From positions 1-64,000 of the forward strand of contig NZ_RQIH01000001.1 in NCBI RefSeq assembly GCF_003939025.1: a stretch of 64,000 nt of DNA. The letters run 5' to 3'. Of the stretch, positions 18,281-27,981 are shown piece after piece. The DNA comes from Rhizobium sophoriradicis. GTDB lineage: Bacteria > Pseudomonadota > Alphaproteobacteria > Rhizobiales > Rhizobiaceae. Both the position numbers and the translations under genes were made by a program. A model generated the notes under the pieces. The model was not told the origin of the DNA and searched no databases. It was given only the letters and a program-made list of their open reading frames with translations. The first letter of the stretch is position 1, and every line of letters starts with the position of its first letter.

Positions 18281-19198
18281 ATGCGTTCTTCAACGATTTT
18301 AAGCCTCGTCATTGCGTTTGTGCTCGCCGCAGCAGCAGTTTTCGGCATGCGCGCTTACCTCTCCGATCAGAAGGCACGGCTGCTGGCGATGAACGGCGTA
18401 AAGGCCGAGGAACGGACCCTCGTCGTAGCCGCCAAGCCGATGCGCTTCGGCGACCGGATCCGATCCGAAAGTCTGAAAGCCATTCCGTGGCCCTCCAATG
18501 AAACACCCGCAGGCTCATTCGTCAGCATCGAGGCGGTCGTTGGCAATGATGCCCAGCCGCGTTATGCCATGGCGGCGATCGACCCTGGCGAGCCGGTGCT
18601 ATCCTCGAAGATCACGGGTGCCGGCGAACGCGCCACGCTGTCGGCGGCGCTCGACCAGGGCATGAAGGCAGTCTCCATCCGTGTCAACGACGTGCTCGGC
18701 GTTGCCGGCTTCGTAAGACCTTCCGATCGGGTCGACGTGCTTCTGACGCGGGTCGTGCGCGGACCGGCAGGCAACGATCAGACCTTCGTCGACGTGCTGC
18801 TGCAAGGCGTCAAAGTGCTTGCAGTGGACCAGACGGCAGACGAGCGCAAGGACGAGCCGTCCGTCGTCAAGACCGTGACCTTTGAGGTCACGACCGACGA
18901 GGCCCAGCGCCTCACTCTCGGCTCCAGCATCGGCACGCTCTCGCTGGCGCTTCGCAATATTGCCTCCTCCTCTGTCGAGCAAACCCGGCCGATCACCGTC
19001 GCCGACCTCGGTGGCGGAGCGATGGCGACGGAATTAGGCAAGGACTTGGAAAAGAATAAGTTGCCAGAACCGGTAAAACAAGTGCAGATTGTGGAGCAAA
19101 AGGTCGAGCCGGTGTTGCCGGTCGAGCCGAAGTGGGCGACAGTGGGTGTCTGGAACACGACCAAACGCGAGGAGCACCGAGTCGGCCTGATCCAGTGA
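18281..19198 (+). CDS. cpaB: Flp pilus assembly protein CpaB/RcpC
   Basis: The protein (about 305 residues) has one N-terminal membrane helix (STILSLVIAFVLAAAAVFG) and an SAF-type domain (about residues 44-110, ERTLVVAAKPMRFGDRI), then the CpaB/RcpC C-terminal region with RPSDRVDVLLTRVV. CpaB sits in the periplasm and works with the secretin. The ATG at 18281 is taken as the start; a GTG codon directly before it is also possible. It opens the long assembly operon. Confidence 0.93.
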   Translation: MRSSTILSLVIAFVLAAAAVFGMRAYLSDQKARLLAMNGVKAEERTLVVAAKPMRFGDRIRSESLKAIPWPSNETPAGSFVSIEAVVGNDAQPRYAMAAIDPGEPVLSSKITGAGERATLSAALDQGMKAVSIRVNDVLGVAGFVRPSDRVDVLLTRVVRGPAGNDQTFVDVLLQGVKVLAVDQTADERKDEPSVVKTVTFEVTTDEAQRLTLGSSIGTLSLALRNIASSSVEQTRPITVADLGGGAMATELGKDLEKNKLPEPVKQVQIVEQKVEPVLPVEPKWATVGVWNTTKREEHRVGLIQ

Positions 19199-19252
19199 TA
19201 TTTAGGCGACAACCGCAAGTGCGGCTAGTCGAATGAGGGGGCTAAAGCAGGC

Positions 19253-20740
19253 ATGGCGAACGGCAAGAGAAGAATCGCAAGGACGAAAAGCCTTGCGGCA
19301 CTAGCGGCAGTGTTTTCGGCCTGTGTGTGTTTAGGGCCTGGATTTGCGGGCTTCGCCAGCGCACAGGAAAAGTCCGTCACGCTCGGCAAATCGGTCCAGC
19401 ATGTGACGTTGCCGCCGAACGAGACGCTGACGCTCAATACCGGCCAGCCCTTCGGCGATCTCGTCATCGGCAGTGCCGACATGATCGATGTGGTGCCGCT
19501 TTCCGACCGGTCGCTGTTCGTCCGCGGCAAGAAGATCGGCGCCACCAATATCTCGGTCTATGGCGACGACAAGTCGCTTCTCGGCGTCATCGACATCCGC
19601 GTCGCCAGTGATTTCTCCGAAGTCGCCTCCGCCATTCGCTCTGCCGCGCCTTCGGCCCGGGTCAGGGTGGTCAACTCCAACGATCGCATTCGCCTGGTAG
19701 GCGTGGTCCGGGACGGCATCGAACTGCAGCGGGTGCTGGAAATCGCCCAGTCCTATTCCGAGCAGCCGGTACTGAACCAGTTGCGCGTCAGTGACAGCCA
19801 GCAGGTGATGCTCGAGGTTCGTATTATCGAAGCCTCGCGCCAGACGGGTCGTGACCTCGGGATCGGTTGGTCCGGGCAAGGCAGCAACGGCATCGGCAAG
19901 GCAACGACCAGCCAGGGTATCACCGTGAACGATGATGGCAACCTAGCCCGTACCCTCCTTGACCCCAAGGGTGCGGCAACGGGTATGCTGCCCTTCGGCC
20001 AGTTGATCGCCAAGGTGCTGCAAATCTCGGGCGGCAACATCGACGTGGTCATCAACGCGCTCGAGCAGAAGGGATTGGTGCGCCGCCTGGCTCAGCCAAA
20101 CCTCATCGCCATGAGCGGCTCGACCGCGAGTTTCCATGCCGGTGGTGAAGTGCCGATCCTGAAGACGACGAATAACGGCACCACAGTCGCCACCGAGACG
20201 GACTATCGCCCCTTCGGTGTGCGGCTGACCTTCAAGCCGGTCGTGCTTGACGACGGCGTTATCAATCTGGAGATCGAGCCTGAGGTTTCCGAGCTTGATC
20301 CGGCGATCAATGTCAACGGCAATCCGGGTTTCATCTCGCGCGCTGCCAGCACCACGGTCGCGCTTCGCGACGGCCAGAGCTTTGCCATGGCGGGCCTGCT
20401 GCAGTCGATCAATGCCAAGGACATCCAGCAGTTGCCGGGCCTCGGGCAGATACCGGTCCTCGGCGCACTATTCCGTTCGACGAGTTTCCAGAAGAAGGAA
20501 TCCGACCTCGTTATCGTCGTCACCCCGCACATTGTGCGACCAGCCCGCCCGGGTGAGGACCTCTACAGTCCGCTCGATCAGACGCGTTCGTCGAACGACG
20601 TCGAGCTTTTCGCGCTCGGTGTTATGGAGGTCGACAAGGACATGCTCCGGCGCTTTCGCAATGGCGTAGGTGTGACTGGGCCTTACGGTCATCGTCTCGA
20701 CCTGAACCAGGGAGGCAAAGTCGTTGTTACAAAACGCTAA
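19253..20740 (+). CDS. cpaC: Outer-membrane secretin CpaC/RcpA
   Basis: The 495-residue protein has a signal peptide ending near FASAQEK, an N-terminal pilus/secretin domain (about 45-120, with the NISVYGDDKSLLGVIDI block), a BON-like middle and a C-terminal type II/III secretin domain (about 245-430) including GGEVPI and the ending VTPHIVRPARP. It forms the outer-membrane pore for the Tad pilus. The next gene starts inside its last codons, which indicates tight coupling. Confidence 0.94.
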   Translation: MANGKRRIARTKSLAALAAVFSACVCLGPGFAGFASAQEKSVTLGKSVQHVTLPPNETLTLNTGQPFGDLVIGSADMIDVVPLSDRSLFVRGKKIGATNISVYGDDKSLLGVIDIRVASDFSEVASAIRSAAPSARVRVVNSNDRIRLVGVVRDGIELQRVLEIAQSYSEQPVLNQLRVSDSQQVMLEVRIIEASRQTGRDLGIGWSGQGSNGIGKATTSQGITVNDDGNLARTLLDPKGAATGMLPFGQLIAKVLQISGGNIDVVINALEQKGLVRRLAQPNLIAMSGSTASFHAGGEVPILKTTNNGTTVATETDYRPFGVRLTFKPVVLDDGVINLEIEPEVSELDPAINVNGNPGFISRAASTTVALRDGQSFAMAGLLQSINAKDIQQLPGLGQIPVLGALFRSTSFQKKESDLVIVVTPHIVRPARPGEDLYSPLDQTRSSNDVELFALGVMEVDKDMLRRFRNGVGVTGPYGHRLDLNQGGKVVVTKR

Positions 20741-21029
20741 ACGGGTCCTTCTCGTCCTTTCCATTGCCGGCCTTGCTTCCGGCTGCGCCGACTACATGAA
20801 CAATCGCGACACGATCACTTTCGGGGCCGGCAATGCCATGGAAGCAAACAAGGCCATCCATATCGAGGACCCGTTCCCGCCGGAAGCCCAGCGAACCCGA
20901 ATCGCAAGCGACGGCAAGCTGATCCGCAGGGTGGTCACTCAGTATCAGAACGGCGGGCTTGGCGTTGTTCAGCCGTCGCCGGCCACGGGGGCTAATGGGG
21001 TGTCCAACGGGGCGACCGCCAGGCAGTAG
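20724..21029 (+). CDS. Small Tad-locus lipoprotein (pilotin-like, CpaD-like segment)
   Basis: The 101-residue protein starts at TTG with GGAGG eight bases upstream and overlaps the end of cpaC by 17 bases. It has a lipobox (LASGC, Cys20) and then YMNNRDTITFGAGNAM-EANKAIHI-DPFPP, a pattern that recalls one segment of CpaD/TadB-type pilus lipoproteins. Normal CpaD is about 200 residues, so this is a short version or a separate family. It could help to place the secretin in the outer membrane. Confidence 0.7.
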   Translation: MLQNAKRVLLVLSIAGLASGCADYMNNRDTITFGAGNAMEANKAIHIEDPFPPEAQRTRIASDGKLIRRVVTQYQNGGLGVVQPSPATGANGVSNGATARQ

Positions 21030-21122
21030 CTGGCGAAAGGCGTGACCGGCGGCAGCGCGCCGAAGGGGAAAATGCACGAAACGGGGTCGTCACGGCAATA
21101 GCGCCGTGATGGGGGTGTGCCA

Positions 21123-22727
21123 ATGCTGAGCAGGATTGTCAGACGGTTCTGGAACGATCATCGTGGCTATGTCATCGCCTTGACGCTCATCGCCATGCCA
21201 ATGCTTCTCGGCTTTTCGCTGCTGATCATCGATGTCGGCCGGAGCAGCAACTTGCATACCGATCTCCAGAACGCCGTCGATGCGATGGCGCTGGCCGGAG
21301 CCCGTGAGCTTGATGGTCGCGATGATGCCATTACCCGGGCGCAGACGGCGATCGAGAAAATCTCCAATAGCGCGGCTTTCTCAGCGGGCGGAACCGGCAT
21401 GTCGCTCGGCTCGCATATATCAGTGACCTATGACGCCGGAAACGATGCCGGGAGCACGGTCACAGTGCTTTTTCTGAAGGACATCCCGGCCAACGACGAC
21501 ACGCCCATCCCGTCTTCGATGGAAACGACCGTGGCCAGCGAAGCTTCCTATGCCTGGGTCATCGCCAAGCCGCAGGCGATGCAGACGATCTTTCCGATCC
21601 CTGTTGGCTTCACCCGCGATACGATCAACATCGCTGCCGATGCCGTGGCGGTCTACCATGCCAGTGCCTGCGACGTGACGCCGATCTTCATCTGCAATCC
21701 GTTCGAGCCGGCGGGGAACACGAGTGAAAGCGCCAGCGAGGATGCAGCGACGGCCTTGCACACCAATTTTGCAGCCGGCAATCTCTATGGGCGACAGATC
21801 GAGCTTCACAGCACCGCGGCGTCCAATCCAGGTCCCGGCAATTTCGGGTTCCTGCGGACCCCCTTGGGCAATGGCGCGTCCGTGCTGGCGGAGGCTCTTG
21901 CCACCGGCAATCCCGGTACCTGCTATACACAGGACAGTCTCGATACGGAGACCGGCGCAAAGGCGGGGCCTGTCGAGGACGGCGTGAATACGCGTTTCGG
22001 CTTTTACTCCTCATCGTTCAACAAGGCGAACGGCGATTATCGCTACCGGCCTGCCCAAAACATACGTTCGGCTCAATCGATCAGCGGCAAGGGAAAGAAC
22101 AGCTGCGATGGCTATGATCCTGTCATGGTCGGAGATGTTGTCGGCGATGCGACCAAGGCTTTGCCGCTGGGCTACGGAGCGTCCATGACCTCGCTTGGTG
22201 GCGGCAAGATCAGCAGCGGCAACAATTGGCAGTACAACACCTATTGGAATGTCGCGCAGGGAACGGCTGTGCCCTCGGTGAGCACGGTTCTCAGCAACTA
22301 CTCCAGTTATCCCCCGCAGGCGACCGGTACACCGAGCCAACCCTCCGCTTACGATGTCTATCGTTACGAGCTTGCAACCCCGTCACTCATCAGCCATGCC
22401 TCGGCCAATGGAGAGACCGGAACACCGGCAACGGGTGGCCAGTGCTATAGCGGCCCGGATCTTTCGAACTATACGGCGGCCGAATTTGGTGACCGCCGCG
22501 AGATCTTCTCAGCCATTGTCAATTGCGGCTATGAAGCCTCGGTCGGCCACCTGAACGGTCACAAGGCCACGCGCGCCGTGGCCTTCGCGCGCATGTTCCT
22601 GACCAAGCCGGCGATAAAGGCGGCCGGCGAACGATACCTTTCCCTGGAGATGATCGACATCACCGGCAAGGGTGGCCGCGGTACGCTGGATGAATTCCTC
22701 CGGGAAGAAGCGGAGCTGGTCAGATGA
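21123..22727 (+). CDS. TadG-like pilus assembly protein
   Basis: The protein (about 534 residues) has an N-terminal TadG/pilus-Flp-E segment: RGYVIALTLIAMPMLLGFSL then DVGRSSNLHTDLQNAVDAMALAGARELDG. The pseudopilin-like region lacks the Glu at +5. The long C-terminal part (about 200-534) is rich in Gly, Ser, Asn and Tyr and would be periplasmic; no von Willebrand MIDAS motif was seen. The ATG at 21123 is preferred because GGGGG lies seven bases upstream; a GTG six bases earlier is possible. Confidence 0.85.
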   Translation: MLSRIVRRFWNDHRGYVIALTLIAMPMLLGFSLLIIDVGRSSNLHTDLQNAVDAMALAGARELDGRDDAITRAQTAIEKISNSAAFSAGGTGMSLGSHISVTYDAGNDAGSTVTVLFLKDIPANDDTPIPSSMETTVASEASYAWVIAKPQAMQTIFPIPVGFTRDTINIAADAVAVYHASACDVTPIFICNPFEPAGNTSESASEDAATALHTNFAAGNLYGRQIELHSTAASNPGPGNFGFLRTPLGNGASVLAEALATGNPGTCYTQDSLDTETGAKAGPVEDGVNTRFGFYSSSFNKANGDYRYRPAQNIRSAQSISGKGKNSCDGYDPVMVGDVVGDATKALPLGYGASMTSLGGGKISSGNNWQYNTYWNVAQGTAVPSVSTVLSNYSSYPPQATGTPSQPSAYDVYRYELATPSLISHASANGETGTPATGGQCYSGPDLSNYTAAEFGDRREIFSAIVNCGYEASVGHLNGHKATRAVAFARMFLTKPAIKAAGERYLSLEMIDITGKGGRGTLDEFLREEAELVR

Positions 22728-23203
22728 TGGCGCTCCGCAATTTTATCCGGCGTCGGCTTTGCCTCGGCTTCTGGCGGCGGGAGGAAGGCGCAGTGCTTGC
22801 CGAAGCGCTGCTCGCAATCCCCTTTGTGACGCTCTTTGCGGCGGGGATACTGGAGTTTGGCAGCATCTTCTGGCAGCGCATGCAGATCGACGCAGGCTTG
22901 CGCGATGCCGGGCGTTACCTCTCGCGATGCCGACCGGCGTCGGGAACCTATGTGCCGACATGCAATCAGGCGACCGCGAAAACGATCGCCTTTTACGGAA
23001 CACAAACACCAGCGGCAGACGCTAAACCCCGTGTCCCAGACTGGAAGGACGCTGCCGACATCACCATCACTGCACCGGATGCGGACGGCAACATCACCCT
23101 TTCGACTGCTCATCTCTACAAGAGCTCCCCGGTGTTCGGCTTTCTCGGAATTGATGCCATCACCATCAGTTCCTTCCATGAAGAGAGATACATCGGATGG
23201 TGA
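22724..23203 (+). CDS. TadE-like pseudopilin
   Basis: This 159-residue protein has a class-III-like leader and hydrophobic segment, EEG then AVLAEALLAIPFVTLFAAG, with Glu at +5 after the Gly, so CpaA may process it. TadE-like proteins are minor pilus components needed for assembly. It overlaps tadG by four bases and the following tadE-like gene by seven. Confidence 0.88.
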   Translation: MMALRNFIRRRLCLGFWRREEGAVLAEALLAIPFVTLFAAGILEFGSIFWQRMQIDAGLRDAGRYLSRCRPASGTYVPTCNQATAKTIAFYGTQTPAADAKPRVPDWKDAADITITAPDADGNITLSTAHLYKSSPVFGFLGIDAITISSFHEERYIGW

Positions 23204-23820
23204 TCTCTAGGGCAATCAAGTCATTCTGGCAGGATAGCAGTGGTGCCAGCCTCGTCGAAGCCCTGCTGACCTTTCCGATTGTCATGCTGGTATTCGCCGC
23301 CTTTATCGAATTCGGCTATGCCATGTCGCAGTGGAACCAGACGGTGAAGGCACTGCAATATGGTGCCCGTTTGGCCGCGGTATCCGATCCGCTGACAACG
23401 AATTTCGATGCCGTTTTCCCGATCGAAGCTGCCGATCCGCTCAACAACGGCAAAGCGGCGCCGAACGACGCAACAATATCCTCGACCTGCGGACCGGCTC
23501 TTGCCAACTGCACGGCGGCGTTGAATCGGATTGTTCGGGGAAGCGATGGTCTCTGCCAAGCAGGAACTGATCCTTACCCCGGCATTTGCGATCTCAACTG
23601 GCGCATCCAGCCGCAGAACCTGATGGTCACCTATCAGCGATCTGGGCTCGGCTACTGGGGACGGCCGGACGGGCCCGTGCTGACGATGCGGCTGGAGGTG
23701 CGGGACATCACCTTCGATCTGCCGATCCTCGGCGGGCTGTTGGGACTGAACGACATCACCATCCCAGCCCATCCGGTGACGATCACGACGGAAGATCTAA
23801 AGACCTGCTCAACCTGCTGA
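23197..23820 (+). CDS. Second TadE/TadF-like pseudopilin
   Basis: The 207-residue protein shows the same leader logic: DSSG then ASLVEALLTFPIVMLVFAAF, with Glu at +5. The C-terminal part contains several cysteines (among them STCGPALANC and a final CSTC) that could form disulfides in the periplasm. It fits a TadF-type partner of the upstream TadE. Confidence 0.86.
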   Translation: MVISRAIKSFWQDSSGASLVEALLTFPIVMLVFAAFIEFGYAMSQWNQTVKALQYGARLAAVSDPLTTNFDAVFPIEAADPLNNGKAAPNDATISSTCGPALANCTAALNRIVRGSDGLCQAGTDPYPGICDLNWRIQPQNLMVTYQRSGLGYWGRPDGPVLTMRLEVRDITFDLPILGGLLGLNDITIPAHPVTITTEDLKTCSTC

Positions 23821-23847
23821 TCCCTTTGTTACGCGTAGGAAAGCGAA

Positions 23848-24990
23848 ATGACAGCTCACATGAACATTGCCGCATCCACCAAGATCCTGGTTCTCTCCGA
23901 CGACGCGGCTGCAGCGAGCTTCATGCTCGATACGTTCGGGTCGCTTTCGCGTTACGATGTCCGCCATCTGGCATTGAAGGCCCTCGGTGAAAAGGGCAAG
24001 TTCGATCCGGCGCAGTTCGACCTGATCGTTCTCGACGTCGACAGGGGCGAATTGCTGCAGCGTCCGGAGCTCTTCGCGTTTCGCACCAGCTACCGGGATA
24101 TCCCCCTCGTCGTGGTTTCCGAAGATCTGCCGGACGACATGCTGCGGCTGCTCTTCCGCCTGAACGGCAATGACTGGCTGAAGAAGCCGCTCGAGCGCCG
24201 CGCACTGATCGACATGATTTCGACCCATGCGCCAGGCACTGGGGCGAGCGACAGCCGGGTGCATGCCGTGGTCTCAGCCGTCGGCGGCGCCGGGGCCAGC
24301 ATGATCGCCTCATCGCTCGCGCATGTGCTGGCCCAGCCGACCAAAAACTCCACGCCGCGTGTAGACTTGTTCGACACGGACTTTTGCGCCGGGACGCTTG
24401 GCTATTATCTCAACCTTGTCAACGACTACGACTTGAAACCCGTCATTGCCAATCCTTCCCGGGTCGATCTGGAATTCATCGATCTGGTCAGAAAGCGTCA
24501 TTCGGGGGGCTTTTCACTGCTGTCCTTCAAGCAGCCATCCGTCCTTCTGGCGCCGAAGGGCGGTGAACTCGTGCTGCGTATGCTCGACGTGGCCGCCTTC
24601 GAGAGCGACCACACGGTCATCGACATTCCCTATTATGACACGCCGTGGAAATACGATGTGCTCACTTCGGTCAACAGCATCTGCATCGTCACCGAGATGA
24701 CGGTTCCCGCGCTCTCTCAAGCCAAGGACTTGTTTGCCAATCTGGTACGCCTGCGAGGCAGTTCGGATCAGATATTCATCGTCATCAACAAATACCGCGC
24801 CAAGCTCTTCGGCCTCGGCGTGCGCCGACAACAAACGGAGAAGATTTTCAAGGATATCCCGACGCATGTCATTGGCGATGACTGGGACACCTTGAGCGAA
24901 GCGGCTAATCGCGGCGTGCTGCCATTTCAAGTGAATTCGCGGGCGCGCTTCTGCGCCGCAGTCGGTAAACTCGGAGCACTGGTGCGATGA
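23848..24990 (+). CDS. cpaE: CpaE/TadZ pilus polar-localisation ATPase-like protein
   Basis: The 380-residue cytoplasmic protein has an N-terminal receiver-like domain (about 10-125) and a MinD/ParA-like domain (about 140-375). The P-loop reads VGGAGASM, without the invariant lysine of Walker A, a deviation known in CpaE/TadZ proteins. TadZ marks the site of pilus assembly. An AGGAAAG site precedes the ATG. The gene overlaps the transpeptidase gene by four bases. Confidence 0.9.
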   Translation: MTAHMNIAASTKILVLSDDAAAASFMLDTFGSLSRYDVRHLALKALGEKGKFDPAQFDLIVLDVDRGELLQRPELFAFRTSYRDIPLVVVSEDLPDDMLRLLFRLNGNDWLKKPLERRALIDMISTHAPGTGASDSRVHAVVSAVGGAGASMIASSLAHVLAQPTKNSTPRVDLFDTDFCAGTLGYYLNLVNDYDLKPVIANPSRVDLEFIDLVRKRHSGGFSLLSFKQPSVLLAPKGGELVLRMLDVAAFESDHTVIDIPYYDTPWKYDVLTSVNSICIVTEMTVPALSQAKDLFANLVRLRGSSDQIFIVINKYRAKLFGLGVRRQQTEKIFKDIPTHVIGDDWDTLSEAANRGVLPFQVNSRARFCAAVGKLGALVR

Positions 24991-25559
24991 AGGCGGTCCC
25001 CAGTGGGCGCATAAGGTCCCGCGCCGCCCATGCCAGCCTTGTGGTTTTGGCAATTCTGGCCGCCGCCGGGGATGCCGCGTCAACCGGGCTTGTGCCACGA
25101 AGCCTTGGGCCGACGACAAGTGCCGTGGTGGCGATCGAAATGAACTATGCGGCTGGGACAATCGTCATCGTCACCGCCAACCGCACGCTGGATCTCGTCA
25201 TCTCCCAAGGACGCGCGATCCGCTACAAAATCGGCGTCGGACGAGACGGATTTCGCTGGAGTGGTACCGTCAAGGTTGGACGCAAGGCTGAGTGGCCTGA
25301 CTGGCGCCCCCCTGCCGAGATGAAAGCGCGCTCAGCCGGACTTCCGGACCTGGTGCCTGCCGGGCCGCTCAATCCATTGGGCGCTCGCGGGATCTATCTC
25401 TACAAGGACAGGACCGACACGCTCTACCGCATTCATGGAACGAACGAGCAGTCGACGGTCGGCGGTTTCGCGTCATCGGGCTGTTTTCGCATGAGCAATG
25501 CCGACGTCATCGATCTCTATGAGAGGGTGAAAGTCGGTTCCACGGTTATTGTAAAATAG
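24987..25559 (+). CDS. L,D-transpeptidase (YkuD domain) within the Tad operon
   Basis: The 190-residue protein has an N-terminal hydrophobic segment ending near GDAAS, then a YkuD domain (about 60-190). The catalytic motif is present as His150-Gly-Thr and Ser-Ser-Gly-Cys166-Phe-Arg-Met; the usual His before GC is Ser. Such enzymes form or edit 3-3 peptidoglycan cross-links or attach proteins to the wall. The start overlaps the cpaE stop and cpaF follows after 16 bases, so it is part of the pilus operon. It may open or anchor the wall around the pilus machine. Confidence 0.88.
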   Translation: MKAVPSGRIRSRAAHASLVVLAILAAAGDAASTGLVPRSLGPTTSAVVAIEMNYAAGTIVIVTANRTLDLVISQGRAIRYKIGVGRDGFRWSGTVKVGRKAEWPDWRPPAEMKARSAGLPDLVPAGPLNPLGARGIYLYKDRTDTLYRIHGTNEQSTVGGFASSGCFRMSNADVIDLYERVKVGSTVIVK

Positions 25560-25575
25560 TACAGGAGTGGGAAGC

Positions 25576-27024
25576 ATGGCGAACGGCATCATAGGGCGGT
25601 TCTACAAGCAGCAGGAGCCTGAAAGCCCGAAACGTCAGGAGGCGGCCGAACTGGCTCTGGTCGACGCTGTTCAGAACATGCCTGCCCAACCGGCCCCTGA
25701 CAGCCCCACGGCGAGTGGCGAAGAGGCTTCGCTCGGGGCCGACATGGTTTCCGAGCGGGTCAATCTGCACCGCTACCTGCTCGATCGCATCAACCTCGGG
25801 ATCCTCGACACGCTCGACAACGAGGAGATCGCGACCGAAATCCGGCCATTGGTCAAGGACTATATCCGGAATAACAACTTTCCGCTGAATGCCAAGGAAA
25901 TCAATGACCTGATCCGCGATATCACGGACGAGATGCTCGGGTTGGGACCGATCGAGCCGCTGCTGGCCGACGACACCATCGCAGATATTCTGATCAACGG
26001 CTACAATAGCGTCTATGTCGAGCGGAGCGGCAAGCTCGAGGGCACCGCCGTGCGGTTCAAGGACGAGGACCATCTGCTTCGGGTGATCAACAAGATCGTC
26101 TCGGCGGTTGGCCGCCGCGTCGACGAGTCAACGCCGATGGTTGACGCGCGCCTCAAGGATGGCTCACGTGTCAACGTCGCCATCAGGCCGATCTCGGTCG
26201 ATGGACCGCTCGTTTCCATTCGTAAATTCACGCGCAAGCCGCTGACAATGGAGCGCCTTGTGCAATATGGCGCCATGGCCGATGCGATGCGCATTCTTCT
26301 CAGCGCCGCGGTCAAGGGCAAGGTGTCCATGGTAATTTCCGGCGGCACCGGTTCTGGCAAGACGACCTTGCTCAACGCCCTCTCGTCGCAGATTTCTCCA
26401 AAGGAGCGGCTGATCACCATCGAGGATGCGGCCGAGCTTCAACTGCAGCAGCCACATGTCGGACGTTTGGAAACCCGACCGCCGACGCTCGACGGACGCA
26501 ACGAGATCCGGCAACGCGAGCTTTTGAAAAACGCCCTGCGCATGCGTCCCGACCGCATCATCGTCGGCGAAGTCCGCGGCGACGAGGCGTTCGACATGCT
26601 GCAGGCGATGAATACCGGTCACGAGGGGTCGATGACGACGATCCACGCCAACACGCCCCGCGACGCTGTCGGTCGGCTCGAGCAGATGGTCGGCATGGCC
26701 GGGATGCCGATGTCACAGTTGAGCATTCGTTCGCAGATCTCGTCCGCCATCACCGTTATCGTGCAGGTCCAGCGCCTGAGCGACGGCAGCCGCAAAGTTG
26801 TCTCGATCTCCGAGATCACCGGCATGGAGGGCGAAGTCGTGCAGATGCAGGAGATCATGAAATTCAAGAAAATCGGCACGGATGAAGGCGGGCGGATCCA
26901 TGGAGAATTCCGCGCCACCGGCATTCGGCCGCGGTTCGTCGAGGAATTTGCCGAACTCGGGATCGAGATTCCCGTAGCGATTTTTGATCCCGGTAAACCG
27001 CTGCAAACGGGACCAGTTCAATGA
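25576..27024 (+). CDS. cpaF: Pilus assembly ATPase CpaF/TadA
   Basis: The protein (482 residues) is a type II/IV secretion ATPase. Residues about 60-200 are the N-terminal domain; then come Walker [12 protein letters not shown], the Asp box, Walker [13 protein letters not shown] with the His box [14 protein letters not shown]. It powers pilus extension and retraction in Tad systems. The ATG at 25576 has AGGAG eight bases upstream; a GTG nine bases earlier lies within that site and is unlikely to be used. Confidence 0.95.
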   Translation: MANGIIGRFYKQQEPESPKRQEAAELALVDAVQNMPAQPAPDSPTASGEEASLGADMVSERVNLHRYLLDRINLGILDTLDNEEIATEIRPLVKDYIRNNNFPLNAKEINDLIRDITDEMLGLGPIEPLLADDTIADILINGYNSVYVERSGKLEGTAVRFKDEDHLLRVINKIVSAVGRRVDESTPMVDARLKDGSRVNVAIRPISVDGPLVSIRKFTRKPLTMERLVQYGAMADAMRILLSAAVKGKVSMVISGGTGSGKTTLLNALSSQISPKERLITIEDAAELQLQQPHVGRLETRPPTLDGRNEIRQRELLKNALRMRPDRIIVGEVRGDEAFDMLQAMNTGHEGSMTTIHANTPRDAVGRLEQMVGMAGMPMSQLSIRSQISSAITVIVQVQRLSDGSRKVVSISEITGMEGEVVQMQEIMKFKKIGTDEGGRIHGEFRATGIRPRFVEEFAELGIEIPVAIFDPGKPLQTGPVQ

Positions 27025-27974
27025 CCCTTACTCTCGTTTACGCAGCTATTTTCACCGCCGCCCTTGTCGCTGTCGAAGCGATCGTGCGCGGCTACTTCAA
27101 GACATCCGAACGTCACCGCGCTGTGAACCATCGGCTGAGCTTGCTGGAGGTCAGCGAGGATCATCGCAAGACCTATAGCGATATGCTCAAGGAGCGCGGT
27201 GTCGCCGGCAGTTGGCGGCAAGTCGCCATGATGCAGCGGCTGCTGCAGTTCTACGCCCAATCGGGCATCAAGTTCGATGCCAGGCGATTTGCTCTTTTCG
27301 CAATCGCGGGCGCGCTCTTGACGTGGCTGGTCGTGCAGTTCCTCGTGCCGAGCACTCTGCTTAGAATACCCGTCTTTCTCCTGATCGGCCTCCTCATCCC
27401 TGCAGTCTTCGTCTGGCGCGCCCGGGCGCGCCGCATGAAGAAATTCGAACTGAAGCTTCCCGAAGCCCTCGATGTCGCCAATCGCAGCCTGGCCGCCGGC
27501 CACCCGCTGCCGGCGGCGATTTCTTTGGTGGGACGCGAGATGCCTGATCCCATCGGCACCGAGTTCGGCCTCCTCTCGGATGAACTCACCTACGGCGTGA
27601 CGCTGGACGATGCCCTTGTCAACCTGGCGGACCGGGTCGGCGTCGAGGATCTGGACCTGCTTGCGATATCGCTGAGCGTACAGGCGGGAACCGGCGGAAA
27701 TCTGGTGGAGATCTTGCAGAACCTTTCGAAGACGCTGCGGGACCGGACAATGCTCAGGGCAAAGGTCAGGGCAATTTCCTCGGAAGGACGCATCACCGCG
27801 ATCTTCATGTCGGTCTATCCGTTTCTGCTCTACGCGATGATCAAGGCGTTGTCGCCGACTTACTTCGATCCTGTCTGGGACAGCGGCCACGGAACGACCG
27901 TGGTGTGCGCATTGCTGGCCGTCATGGCGGTCGGGAATGTCATTCTCTACAAGATGGTCAACTTCGAGTACTGA
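27021..27974 (+). CDS. tadB: Inner-membrane platform protein TadB
   Basis: The 317-residue protein is a T2SSF-domain membrane protein with an N-terminal helix, a pair of helices near residues 92-130, a cytoplasmic domain with LPEALDVANRSLAAGHPLPAA and LAISLSVQAGTGGNLVEIL, and two C-terminal helices. It overlaps cpaF by four bases. It anchors the ATPase to the membrane. Confidence 0.93.
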   Translation: MTLTLVYAAIFTAALVAVEAIVRGYFKTSERHRAVNHRLSLLEVSEDHRKTYSDMLKERGVAGSWRQVAMMQRLLQFYAQSGIKFDARRFALFAIAGALLTWLVVQFLVPSTLLRIPVFLLIGLLIPAVFVWRARARRMKKFELKLPEALDVANRSLAAGHPLPAAISLVGREMPDPIGTEFGLLSDELTYGVTLDDALVNLADRVGVEDLDLLAISLSVQAGTGGNLVEILQNLSKTLRDRTMLRAKVRAISSEGRITAIFMSVYPFLLYAMIKALSPTYFDPVWDSGHGTTVVCALLAVMAVGNVILYKMVNFEY

Positions 27975-27981
27975 GGCGGTC

